Below, piece after piece: positions 1-9,132 of a stretch of DNA of 39,874 bases (position 1 is its first letter; each line of letters begins with the position of its first letter). Below the pieces are notes generated by a model that ran no database searches, had not been told where the DNA came from, and saw nothing but the letters and a program-made list of their open reading frames with translations. The stretch is from the NCBI RefSeq assembly GCF_003003845.1, contig NZ_PVWO01000002.1, forward strand, positions 1 to 39,874, written 5' to 3'. Source of the stretch: Chamaesiphon polymorphus CCALA 037 (GTDB taxonomy: Bacteria > Cyanobacteriota > Cyanobacteriia > Cyanobacteriales > Chamaesiphonaceae). The position numbers and the translations under genes were made by a program.

Positions 1-2
1 AT

Positions 3-3000
3 GCTGAAGAAGTCCTCAATGAAAGCCCTTCCCTCTGGTACCTAACCGGATTCCTCGTTCCCTATGAAGCCACCCCCAGCCAGCGCAGTGACGACACCGC
101 CGATGATGACTTAGATTTACAAGATCGTCCGAGTAATGGTGATGATGACACCTCGCCAGAAGCCGCTTCCGCCCGCCGCGCTTATTTCCCCTCCTCAATG
201 GGTTTGAACTTCTTCGTCACACCCGATACCCAAACCATCACCGCGATCGTTAATTGGGGGGAATATACAACCACCAAGCCACCCGCAGCCGAAAAAGACA
301 CCACGCCCCAAACTTGGCAGCGTCAACCGCGTCAAGTCTCGATCGAGATTCCCATTCCTACCACCCAAAAAGTCCACAAGCAGCTAGTTACCCCAGATGG
401 ATTGGAACTAACGATCGCCGCCCGTCCCGTATCAAATGCCACCGGATTACCTCCTGGTACTCAATCGGTATCCCTATTCCTCGTCAATAATCGTCCGCCC
501 TGCGAAGAGAAAGATCTGGGCTATATTTTTCAAGCACAACTCACCGTCACCAGTGCAATTCCCTTAGTTCCCCGCCCCAATCCCAGAGGACAAAGTGGTA
601 ACGACTTAGATGAAGCCATCGCCGATCTCCAATACCGCGATGAGCGTGAATACACTGTCGGGCATAACGTTTCAGTCGTCGCCCATCTGAATTCAGATCG
701 CACCTGTAACCTGATTAGTACAGCCTGGATGCCCACCGCTGAAGTAGAAAAGGTAATTCCAGGCGATGTCCCCGCTGTAGAGTTGGAGATGGAAACGATC
801 GCGGCGGCTGAAGATGCCCGATCGATTCAGGATATGCTCGGTGGAATCGTCACCACTTACAGTAGTTGGATTATTACCCAACAAGCACAGATTCCCACCT
901 TGGATCGATCGGGACGCATCGTTACAGCCAAAAAACTGCTCCAAGATGCCGAGCGGGTAAATCGTCGGATTGCCGCAGGTTTAGAGAGTTTGAATGACCC
1001 CCAAGTGTTTGCTGCGTTCAAATTAGCCAATCGCTCGATCGCCACCGCAATTCGCCAACGTTTGAGCCATAACAGCGAAAAATTACCCGTTGATTTCGCT
1101 CGTCCTAAATGGCGACCTTTCCAACTAGCATTCATTCTGATGAACATGGTGGGAATTGCCGATTCCAGCCATAGCGATCGCGAAATTGTCGATCTGCTCT
1201 TCTTCCCCACAGGCGGTGGTAAAACCGAAGCCTATCTCGGTTTAGCCGCTTTTACCCTCGTCCTGCGTCGCCTTCAAAATCCTGGTATTCAGGGGGGTGC
1301 CGGATTGAGTGTCTTAATGCGCTACACCCTCCGACTGCTGACCCTCGACCAATTAGGACGGGCGGCGACCCTGATCTGCGCTCTGGAATTAGAACGCCAA
1401 CAAGACCCCCAAATGTTAGGCGATTATCCCTTTGAAATCGGCTTATGGGTAGGGATGGCGGCAACACCCAATCGGATGGGGAAAAAAGGCGATAACGACG
1501 CTAATTCTGCCCGCGCTCGGACTATTGCCTTCCAAAACGATACCAAAGGCAAACCCTCACCCATCCCCCTTGAAAACTGCCCTTGGTGTGGGAAAAGATT
1601 CTTGAAAGATTCGTTCCAATTATTGCCCAACAACGATACCCCCAGAGAATTGCGGGTCAGTTGTCTCAGCCGTAAATGTAAATTCCGTGCCACTAATCCC
1701 CTACCGTTAATTGCGATCGACGATACCATCTACCGCCGTCTCCCTTGCTTTCTGATTGCCACCGTCGATAAGTTTGCCAATCTGCCGTGGATCGGTCAAA
1801 CCGCCGGACTATTTGGTAAAGTAACTCATCATTGTCCCAAAGATGGCTTTTCCGGCGCGGCGGATACAGCTAAACCTGGTAAGAAATTACCCCAAGGATC
1901 TCTGTTACCCCCAGATCTAATCATTCAAGACGAACTACACCTCATCTCTGGCCCCTTGGGAACGATGGCTGGACTATATGAAACGGCGATCGATGCCCTC
2001 TGTACCTATGAAAAGGATGGCAAACCAATTCGCCCCAAAATCATCGCTTCTACAGCCACTGTAAGGCGTGCCAGCCGTCAAATTCGAGCCTTATTCGGAC
2101 GGACAGAAGTAGATATTTTCCCACCGCCTGGGATCGATCGGCGCGACTCTTTTTTTGCCAAGACTGTCACCGCTGACGAACGCCATCCCCGCATTTATCT
2201 CGGTATTGCCGCTCAGGGGCGCAGTCTCAAGGTTGCCTTATTACGCTCCTATATGGCTCTACTCGGAGCCGGACAAAAAGAATGGGAATTAGCTGGTGGT
2301 AAGAAAAACCTCCCCAATCCCGCCGATCCTTACATGACCCTACTCGGTTACTTTAACTCCCTACGAGAACTAGGTGGCAGTCGGCGGATTGTCGAAGATG
2401 AAGTGAATACACGATTGAAAAGTTATGCTTCTCGCCGCCGCGTCAATGAAGTAACGGGTTCTTTTGTCGATCGCGAAATCGATAACGACCCCTGCGAACT
2501 AACCTCTCGTGTCAGCACCAATAAAGTGGCAGATACTAAACGGCGACTGGATTTAACCTTCGACAATAAAGACCGAGTAGATGTTGCTTTAGCGACAAAT
2601 ATGATTTCTGTCGGTCTAGATATCACCCGCTTGGGTTTGATGGTGGTGTTAGGACAACCAAAAACTGCGGCGGAGTATATTCAAGCCACCAGCCGCGTCG
2701 GGCGGGATGAGAACCGCCCTGGACTGGTAATTACCCTCCTCAATATTCACCGTCCCCGCGATCGATCTCAATACGAACATTTCACAGCTTGGCACACCTC
2801 TTTCTACCGCGCTGTCGAAGCTACCAGCGTTACCCCCTTCTCCCCCAGAGCGATCGATCGGGGTTTGGCGGCGGTAACGGTTGCTCTAGCTAGACTGGGA
2901 CATGGGGAACTCACCGCCCCATTAAATGCGGCTAATATTACCAATTGTCGCCAGCATTTAGAATTTGCGATCGATACCATCTCTAAACGGGCTGAAGGTC

Positions 3001-3302
3001 ACGATTCGGAGCTAGATGATAAATCAGCCGACAGGCTGCGCCAGAAGCTGCGCGGTAAGGTTCTAGACTTGCTGGATGATTGGGAAAAGATCGCGGGTAA
3101 AGGCTTACTTCAATATCAAGAAGAAGCCGGAAAAGCCCCGCCCTTATTACGGAATTTCCTCGATCCGGCACTCAAGAAACTTGGCGCAGATAATCCCGCT
3201 CACAAATTTAGAGCGCAGCGCAGTCTCCGCGATGTCGAACCAGTAGTTGAATTGTGGGTCATCAATCCAGATAATGTCGAAATCGATGGAGAAGAGTCAT
3301 GA
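3..3302 (+). CDS. drmA: DISARM DrmA-like helicase, 5' end outside window
   Basis: The frame is open upstream of the ORF-track ATG at 198 to the window edge (AEEVLNESPSLWYLTGFLVPYEATPSQRSDDTADDD...). Walker A FFPTGGGKTEAYLG, DExH-like IIQDELHLISGP, C-terminal helicase motif QATSRVGRD; followed directly by drmB- and drmC-like genes. Confidence 0.88.
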   Translation, partial: AEEVLNESPSLWYLTGFLVPYEATPSQRSDDTADDDLDLQDRPSNGDDDTSPEAASARRAYFPSSMGLNFFVTPDTQTITAIVNWGEYTTTKPPAAEKDTTPQTWQRQPRQVSIEIPIPTTQKVHKQLVTPDGLELTIAARPVSNATGLPPGTQSVSLFLVNNRPPCEEKDLGYIFQAQLTVTSAIPLVPRPNPRGQSGNDLDEAIADLQYRDEREYTVGHNVSVVAHLNSDRTCNLISTAWMPTAEVEKVIPGDVPAVELEMETIAAAEDARSIQDMLGGIVTTYSSWIITQQAQIPTLDRSGRIVTAKKLLQDAERVNRRIAAGLESLNDPQVFAAFKLANRSIATAIRQRLSHNSEKLPVDFARPKWRPFQLAFILMNMVGIADSSHSDREIVDLLFFPTGGGKTEAYLGLAAFTLVLRRLQNPGIQGGAGLSVLMRYTLRLLTLDQLGRAATLICALELERQQDPQMLGDYPFEIGLWVGMAATPNRMGKKGDNDANSARARTIAFQNDTKGKPSPIPLENCPWCGKRFLKDSFQLLPNNDTPRELRVSCLSRKCKFRATNPLPLIAIDDTIYRRLPCFLIATVDKFANLPWIGQTAGLFGKVTHHCPKDGFSGAADTAKPGKKLPQGSLLPPDLIIQDELHLISGPLGTMAGLYETAIDALCTYEKDGKPIRPKIIASTATVRRASRQIRALFGRTEVDIFPPPGIDRRDSFFAKTVTADERHPRIYLGIAAQGRSLKVALLRSYMALLGAGQKEWELAGGKKNLPNPADPYMTLLGYFNSLRELGGSRRIVEDEVNTRLKSYASRRRVNEVTGSFVDREIDNDPCELTSRVSTNKVADTKRRLDLTFDNKDRVDVALATNMISVGLDITRLGLMVVLGQPKTAAEYIQATSRVGRDENRPGLVITLLNIHRPRDRSQYEHFTAWHTSFYRAVEATSVTPFSPRAIDRGLAAVTVALARLGHGELTAPLNAANITNCRQHLEFAIDTISKRAEGHDSELDDKSADRLRQKLRGKVLDLLDDWEKIAGKGLLQYQEEAGKAPPLLRNFLDPALKKLGADNPAHKFRAQRSLRDVEPVVELWVINPDNVEIDGEES

Positions 3303-5173
3303 GTAAGTCTAAAAAAGCTGCCGGAGAAGTCCGTCAAAGTCAGGTTTTATCCACATTCGGGCCAGGATCGATGGTCGATTTGCCCAATTATGCCGTATTG
3401 ATTGGCGGGCTAAATCACTGGCAAGGATACAAAAATCAGCCGATTTATGAAGATCGTTTAGCCAGTCGGCTTGCCGAAATTTTGGGGGTTAATCGAGTCG
3501 GTATGTACGCTCCCCCCGCCCAAGAAACAGAACCTAATGCCCCCCGCACTGGCGTGAAAGCCTTTGTCTTTCCGACCTGGTTTGTCGCTCAAAAATCTGA
3601 AATCTACCGATTCCAAGGGCGTGAATATCAAAGCCGTGCCTTACTGCCTTACTCTAGGCTGGTAAATGGTTCTTATCTCAATGACTTAAAGAAGAAAGTT
3701 TCCGTCGTCCCGATTCGCTTCGTCCAAGCCTGTCCGAACGGACATATTAGCGATATTGATTGGTATAAATTTGTCAATAAGGATTGTCGCAGCAATTGTC
3801 CCGCGCAACTCTATTTAGATGAAGGTGGTACGGGAAATAATTTTGCTGATATTTTCGTGCGGTGCGAACAGTGCAAAAAACGCCGCCCATTAGGTGATGC
3901 GATTTATTCTCCCGATAATATCTTGGGTTTCTGTCAGGGCAATCGCCCCTGGTTGGGTCATAATGCTGGCGAAAATTGTTTGGTGGGCGGTACGGGCACC
4001 GATACCGAACCGCCCAAACGAGAACGCAATCGATTATTAGTGCGTTCGGCGAGTAATGCTTACTTTGCCCAAACCCTAAGCGTCATCTCGATTCCCGACT
4101 CCGATCGAAAATTAAAAGCAGCAGTCGATCGAGTATACGAGGACTATCTCCAATATGCCGAAGATGACAACGACATTCGCAAAGAACGCAAAAAGGAGCG
4201 AGTTGCAGAAGCGATCTCAGCCTTTACCGACATACAAATTTGGCAAGAAGTCGAACGCCGTCAATCAGGAGCCAAGCCGCAGGAGAAAGGAATCAAACAG
4301 GTCGAGCTAGAAGCCTTTTTGGCGAGTGAAGATGCCGTAGGTGAGGATATTCCCGATGGCGATTTCTATGCCTGCAATCGCCAATTATCGGGCTTACCTG
4401 AAGCTTTAGATGCGCGGATCGATCGAATCGTCCTCGTCCATCGGCTGCGGGAAGTCATCGCTCAAGTCGGTTTCACTCGGTTTGAACCCGAACTCCCAGA
4501 TATCGATGGGGATCTGTCTTTAGGGGTGCGGCGGGCAGCTTTATCCCTGGAAAATAATTGGCTGCCAGCGATCGAGAATCGCGGGGAAGGTGTGCTGATC
4601 TCTTTCAAAGCTGCGGCAGTTCAGGATTGGTTAACCAGAGCGGCGACGATCGCTAGAGGAAAGGAACTAGTAGCTGGTTTCCAGCAGTGGCTTCAACGCA
4701 AAGGGTTAAACCCAGATGAGGTTAAATTCCCTGGCTTGCCCTATATCATGCTCCATTCCCTTTCTCATCTCTTAACTACATCCATATCGCTAGAGTGCGG
4801 CTATGCCGCCAGTTCGATTCGAGAGCGGATCTATGCTGGAGATTATGGTTATGGCATCCTCCTTTATACGGGTTCATCCAGCTCTGAAGGGACGTTGGGC
4901 GGTTTAGTTCAAATTGGCGATCGAATCGAGCATCATTTAGCATCAGCTTTAGAGTATGGCAAACTCTGTTCAAACGATCCGGTGTGTTCTCAACATAAAC
5001 CAGAGAACGCCCAAGTCGAGAGATTTTTACATGGTTCGGCTTGTCATAGTTGCTTACTGATTGCCGAACCTTCTTGCGAACGGCGGAATGAGTTTCTCGA
5101 TCGAGATTTAGTCGTTAACACGCTCAATTCATCCGGTGCGGCATTTTTTCCAGATCGCTTGGATGAGAGCTAG
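3299..5173 (+). CDS. drmB: DISARM DrmB-like protein (DUF1998 / Zn-binding)
   Basis: 4-nt overlap with drmA; SQVLSTFGPGSMVDLPNYAVLIGGL start, cysteine clusters (CEQCKKRR, CSNDPVC..HGSACHSCLLIAEPSCERRNEFLDRDLV) typical of DUF1998. Confidence 0.88.
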   Translation: MSKSKKAAGEVRQSQVLSTFGPGSMVDLPNYAVLIGGLNHWQGYKNQPIYEDRLASRLAEILGVNRVGMYAPPAQETEPNAPRTGVKAFVFPTWFVAQKSEIYRFQGREYQSRALLPYSRLVNGSYLNDLKKKVSVVPIRFVQACPNGHISDIDWYKFVNKDCRSNCPAQLYLDEGGTGNNFADIFVRCEQCKKRRPLGDAIYSPDNILGFCQGNRPWLGHNAGENCLVGGTGTDTEPPKRERNRLLVRSASNAYFAQTLSVISIPDSDRKLKAAVDRVYEDYLQYAEDDNDIRKERKKERVAEAISAFTDIQIWQEVERRQSGAKPQEKGIKQVELEAFLASEDAVGEDIPDGDFYACNRQLSGLPEALDARIDRIVLVHRLREVIAQVGFTRFEPELPDIDGDLSLGVRRAALSLENNWLPAIENRGEGVLISFKAAAVQDWLTRAATIARGKELVAGFQQWLQRKGLNPDEVKFPGLPYIMLHSLSHLLTTSISLECGYAASSIRERIYAGDYGYGILLYTGSSSSEGTLGGLVQIGDRIEHHLASALEYGKLCSNDPVCSQHKPENAQVERFLHGSACHSCLLIAEPSCERRNEFLDRDLVVNTLNSSGAAFFPDRLDES

Positions 5174-5974
5174 ATGTCCATTTTCCACCAACTCAGCCGC
5201 CCCACCCTCCTGCACCTCGCCACCGCACTTCAAACCGGACGCTTGCAACTACCTGTCGATGCGATCGAGTTAGCTGATTATATTCCCGCCAATCTGCAAC
5301 CGCTGGTGGGGGCAGAATTCGAGCATCTCCAAAGTCTGGAAATGACCAGTCAACAAGTCGCCTATCTACTGCGACTACTCGCCCAAGAACGCCAATTGCA
5401 GCAAGCGCAAAGCGATCGAGTCGATCTAGTCTGGACTGGCGCAGAAGTGGCAAATAATGAGAGTCGGGATACCAAAATCGTCGTGCGGGAGTTGTTCAAA
5501 TTAGCTAAACACCATGTAACTATCTCTAGCTACGCCCTCGACCGTGGAGCCAAAAGCCACGAACTATTTGCGCCTCTCGCCCACCAGATGGATGAACAGC
5601 CCAGCCTTAAAGTTCGACTCTTTGTTAACATCCAGCGTCCCTATCGCAATCTCGATCCAGAAGCTGCAATTCTTTCCCAGTTTGCCCTCAATTTTCGCCA
5701 ACACATCTGGCAGGGGCGCAGATTGCCAGAGTTATTCTACGATCCTCGCGCCCTAGCTACTGGATTAGAGACAAGAGCCTGTCTCCATGCTAAATGTGTA
5801 ATCGTTGACGATCTACATCTATTTGTTACATCTGCCAATTTTACCGAGGCGGCTCACGAACGAAATATTGAGGCGGGAGTATTACTGACAAACGAGATCG
5901 CTGCTAAATCGATGCGATCTCAATTGGAACAGCTCGTTCGCAAGGGAATTTTAAAACAACTGATGGGCTTGTAG
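5174..5974 (+). CDS. drmC: DISARM DrmC-like phospholipase D family protein
   Basis: HxK motif in HAKCVIVDDLHLFVTSANFTEAAHERNIEAG; immediately downstream of drmB. Confidence 0.85.
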   Translation: MSIFHQLSRPTLLHLATALQTGRLQLPVDAIELADYIPANLQPLVGAEFEHLQSLEMTSQQVAYLLRLLAQERQLQQAQSDRVDLVWTGAEVANNESRDTKIVVRELFKLAKHHVTISSYALDRGAKSHELFAPLAHQMDEQPSLKVRLFVNIQRPYRNLDPEAAILSQFALNFRQHIWQGRRLPELFYDPRALATGLETRACLHAKCVIVDDLHLFVTSANFTEAAHERNIEAGVLLTNEIAAKSMRSQLEQLVRKGILKQLMGL

Positions 5975-6016
5975 ATAAAATGTTGACACTTTGCCGCCCC
6001 GAACTCAAGTTCGATA

Positions 6017-6784
6017 TTAAGATCTAGCGATCGAATCTTTTGCATTTTTTTGTTTATTCCTGACATAGACTACTGTGCCCTGACGCTGAATTTCAAATAA
6101 ATCGATCGCCTTAAACAAGCTATATAACTTCGTGTAGCCATAGTTACGCGAGTCAAAGGATGCTTGATTGGTAATGTGTCCGCCGACATCTGCTAAATTC
6201 GACCAGTCATCATCATCCGCAGTGTTAGAAACAGCACCTCTCAATAGACTGATTAACTTGGTATCTTGCTTCAACTCTTGGCTAGTCTTTTTAAGATTGG
6301 TAGAAACCTTAATATTCTCGCCACTATTGAGATCGACATCGATTGCTCGATCGATCGTCTCTAAATATAGGAATGTGGAGCAGGCGCGAACGAAAGGTAA
6401 TGGCGTTTTTGTTTCTCCAAACCCATAAACTTTCAGCCCATTAGTCAAAATCCGCATTACTAGCGGCGTAAAATCACTATCGCTCGATACTATGGCAAAA
6501 GCATCTAAGTGTTGTGTGTACAGTAGATCCATTGCATCGATAATCATTGCGGCATCGGTCGCATTTTTCCCTTTTGTATAGTCAAATTGTTGAACTGGTC
6601 GGATCGCATACTCATGTAAACACTCTTCCCAAGACTTGATATTTTGACTCTTCCAATTTCCGTAAGCTCTCCTAACGTTGGCAACTCCATACTTCGCAAT
6701 CTCAGATAGAATTGCTTCAATTTTGGATGCAGGTGCATTATCCGCATCAATGAGGAGTGCAATTTTTGATTCTGACTGCTGCAT
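6017..6784 (-). CDS. NYN domain (LabA/DUF88-type) putative RNase with C-terminal OST-HTH/LOTUS-like domain
   Basis: ALLIDADNAP, KGKNATDAAMIIDAMDLLY, FAIVSSDSDFTPLV are hallmark NYN motifs; C-terminal DWSNLADVGGHITNQ...FDSRNYGYTKLYSLFKAIDLFEI is LOTUS-like. Confidence 0.85.
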   Translation of the reverse strand: MQQSESKIALLIDADNAPASKIEAILSEIAKYGVANVRRAYGNWKSQNIKSWEECLHEYAIRPVQQFDYTKGKNATDAAMIIDAMDLLYTQHLDAFAIVSSDSDFTPLVMRILTNGLKVYGFGETKTPLPFVRACSTFLYLETIDRAIDVDLNSGENIKVSTNLKKTSQELKQDTKLISLLRGAVSNTADDDDWSNLADVGGHITNQASFDSRNYGYTKLYSLFKAIDLFEIQRQGTVVYVRNKQKNAKDSIARS

Positions 6785-6906
6785 ATTTTTTGGAGGTACC
6801 TAGCTATTCTCGTACTGAAATAATACCCAATACCCTTTCAATATGCCCCAATCCACACCCCAATCGAGCATTATCGGGGCAGAGCTGAAATAGGGATACC
6901 AAATGA

Positions 6907-6959
6907 AAAGACCCCCCTTCTGACCTTCCTGGTATTGATTGTCAGACAGGGGGGTCTTT
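6907..6959. terminator. Bidirectional-looking hairpin terminator
   Basis: AAAGACCCCCC-TTCTGAC ... GTCAGA-CA-GGGGGGTCTTT inverted repeat in the intergenic gap. Confidence 0.6.
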
Positions 6960-7125
6960 GATTGGCTGTTCTTTCATACAGACATTTGGGTGCGTTGGAC
7001 TAATCTAGCCAGATGGAATGCCCATAGATTTATTTCCAGAGGTTATTTTTTAAGAAACGATTACCTACAGCGAGCGCGGCTACGCCAACGCCCGCAACCG
7101 TCTCTCTAGATTAATATCCTGAAAC

Positions 7126-8211
7126 CTACGTTTTTGGTTTGGGCTTGGGCTTAATTATCTTTTTTGAACTTAGCTTGACAGATTTACTAGCTTGAGCAGT
7201 ACTCGCACATTTTGTCGATTGATTTGCTTTAAATTTTGGCAAGTACGAATCACGATACTTATTTTTCGCCATTTCTTGTGATTCAAGTTTTGTCCATCGA
7301 CGATCTCTGACAGGTAAGGTTGTTGAAGGATTAAACTTATGTTTAATTGTACGATCGCCAGTTAATGCCTCAATTAACATTGCAACTAAGTAACAACATT
7401 CATCAGGCTGTGTTACTACTTGTTTTTCGGAAAACCGGATTGTAATCCAGTTACCAGCAGCAAAGAACCGATCGCGTATTTCGTCTTTATCATCATCGAT
7501 ACAATGGTGTGGATTGCCAGTATTACCTACATAAGGTTCGTCAATTTCAAGATCGAAGCTCAATCCACAAGGTAATTGAAGGCAGAAATCAGCACTATAT
7601 GGCTTGTGAAAGTTTGGAATATTGAAACTATAGCTAGGTCTGAGAATTGGCTCGAAGTATTTAATTAGGTATTTATTAAATTCTGGTTCTGATGTTCCAA
7701 CTTGTGCTGTGGAAATTCCATCATGTTTTAGAACCTTGTCAGATAGTATTTGTTGCCAATTTGGAATTTGGAATTCTTGTGAGATAATTGTTTGTTTGGT
7801 TGCAACACGACCATCTTGAAGCGATTTTTTAATTGACTGTCGATTGAGTTTGCGATAATAAGCTGCTTTTTCTTTTTTAACTAGACGGCTATACCAAATA
7901 AATGAGCTAATGCAAGCTATTGTCATTGCTATCGCAATTCCATTATGTTGATATACGTTAAAAAATCTTGCAATTAGGATTAATAAGGAAACAATACTAA
8001 GGACACTAGATATCGAAATTAAATTAGAAGGTACGAATTTTTCTGTTACGATTGAATTTAGTTGAACTCGATCGAGAGTACCTTCAGTAGGAATCCTTTG
8101 CCTTACTTCAACCAACTTGGGGAAATTTTGTTCGATTGTTTTTGGGAATAAGACACAAGGGTAAACGTCAGGGTTTTGCGGAACTTGAGTTATTGAAGTA
8201 AAATTGGACAT
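7126..8211 (-). CDS. Membrane-anchored protein with putative PD-(D/E)XK-like nuclease domain
   Basis: Hydrophobic segments ISISSVLSIVSLLILIARF and GIAIAMTIACISSFIWY; C-terminal ADFCLQL..GLSFDLEIDEPY...DDDKDEIRDRFFAAGNWITIRFSEKQVV resembles restriction-endonuclease-fold cores. Confidence 0.5.
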   Translation of the reverse strand: MSNFTSITQVPQNPDVYPCVLFPKTIEQNFPKLVEVRQRIPTEGTLDRVQLNSIVTEKFVPSNLISISSVLSIVSLLILIARFFNVYQHNGIAIAMTIACISSFIWYSRLVKKEKAAYYRKLNRQSIKKSLQDGRVATKQTIISQEFQIPNWQQILSDKVLKHDGISTAQVGTSEPEFNKYLIKYFEPILRPSYSFNIPNFHKPYSADFCLQLPCGLSFDLEIDEPYVGNTGNPHHCIDDDKDEIRDRFFAAGNWITIRFSEKQVVTQPDECCYLVAMLIEALTGDRTIKHKFNPSTTLPVRDRRWTKLESQEMAKNKYRDSYLPKFKANQSTKCASTAQASKSVKLSSKKIIKPKPKPKT

Positions 8212-8238
8212 AGTTGAAGTAAATACTATGAGGTATAC

Positions 8239-8550
8239 ATGGCGAAACCATCAGATTTTTGGCCAAATTTCAAGAAACAATGGTACGACGAGGAAACTGG
8301 TGAGTTGCAAGAGCCACATCGAACACAACTGATCGGACAGGGTGTAACCTTATTGCAGATTACCCAGATGGAAGATGAAGTTCGAGCGGAAATTGCCCAA
8401 TTCGATCGATTAGATCGCGAGAATCCAGCAATAGACGGCGAAACTTATAACGATCGACGACTACGATTGCGGGCGCAGAATGGTAAAATACCTTTAGCAC
8501 AAAGAATAGCACTCGAAGCTGGAAATTTCGATCCTGACAAAAATTATTAG
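8239..8550 (+). CDS. Hypothetical protein
   Basis: Complete 103-aa ORF in a gap between opposing genes; charged, no recognised domain. Confidence 0.5.
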   Translation: MAKPSDFWPNFKKQWYDEETGELQEPHRTQLIGQGVTLLQITQMEDEVRAEIAQFDRLDRENPAIDGETYNDRRLRLRAQNGKIPLAQRIALEAGNFDPDKNY

Positions 8551-8577
8551 ATTTGACGATCGCTAACGATTGACTAT

Positions 8578-9063
8578 TTAATCTGGGTTTATCCTAAAAT
8601 AAGTGGCGCAGCGTTGGCACTGATATGTCCTATCCCAATTTCTTTTTTCACTAGGGTATTTTATCGCACTAGCGATTGCAGCTCGTACAGAGACTAGCAA
8701 TACAATCCCACGTAGAATATTTGTCAATATGTGTCCAGAGCCATTAGGCATTAGGGGATTGGATATCAAGAATTTGGGTACTGGGATATGTGTTATCTGA
8801 AAAAACATACCTAATGTAACAGCTAATGTAAATATTATAAATGGAGAAATAAGCCAGATAAATCCACAAATTAACGTCCAGCCACATCCGATCGTTAATG
8901 GACGTGTTGGAGGGCTGGCACTTTGAGATGCCATTGTCGAGTTATTAGTACAAGCATCGATCCCAATAACAGATTCTGATATCGTTCCTCTAATGTTTCC
9001 TTGCTCATAAATTAACGATAATTTTCTACAATCTTCAGATTTACATTCAGGGCAATTATACAT
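8578..9063 (-). CDS. Zinc-ribbon membrane protein
   Basis: N-terminal CPECKSEDC, C-terminal CQRC, two hydrophobic segments. Confidence 0.55.
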   Translation of the reverse strand: MYNCPECKSEDCRKLSLIYEQGNIRGTISESVIGIDACTNNSTMASQSASPPTRPLTIGCGWTLICGFIWLISPFIIFTLAVTLGMFFQITHIPVPKFLISNPLMPNGSGHILTNILRGIVLLVSVRAAIASAIKYPSEKRNWDRTYQCQRCATYFRINPD

Positions 9064-9132
9064 ATTTTATTTTTCTTATATGTGCTGACAGTATAAAATT
9101 CAATAAAATGTAGATTATTTGAATCAAACGAT

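Noticed and set aside
198-200. ATG at 198 as true start of drmA
   Set aside because: The frame remains open to the window edge with DrmA-like N-terminal sequence, so the gene starts upstream of the window.
857-1210. Antisense ORF inside drmA
   Set aside because: Overlaps a well-supported helicase frame and has no domain signature.
6902-6960. G/C-rich inverted repeat as a mobile element end
   Set aside because: Single copy with T/A tracts in an intergenic gap; better explained as a bidirectional terminator.
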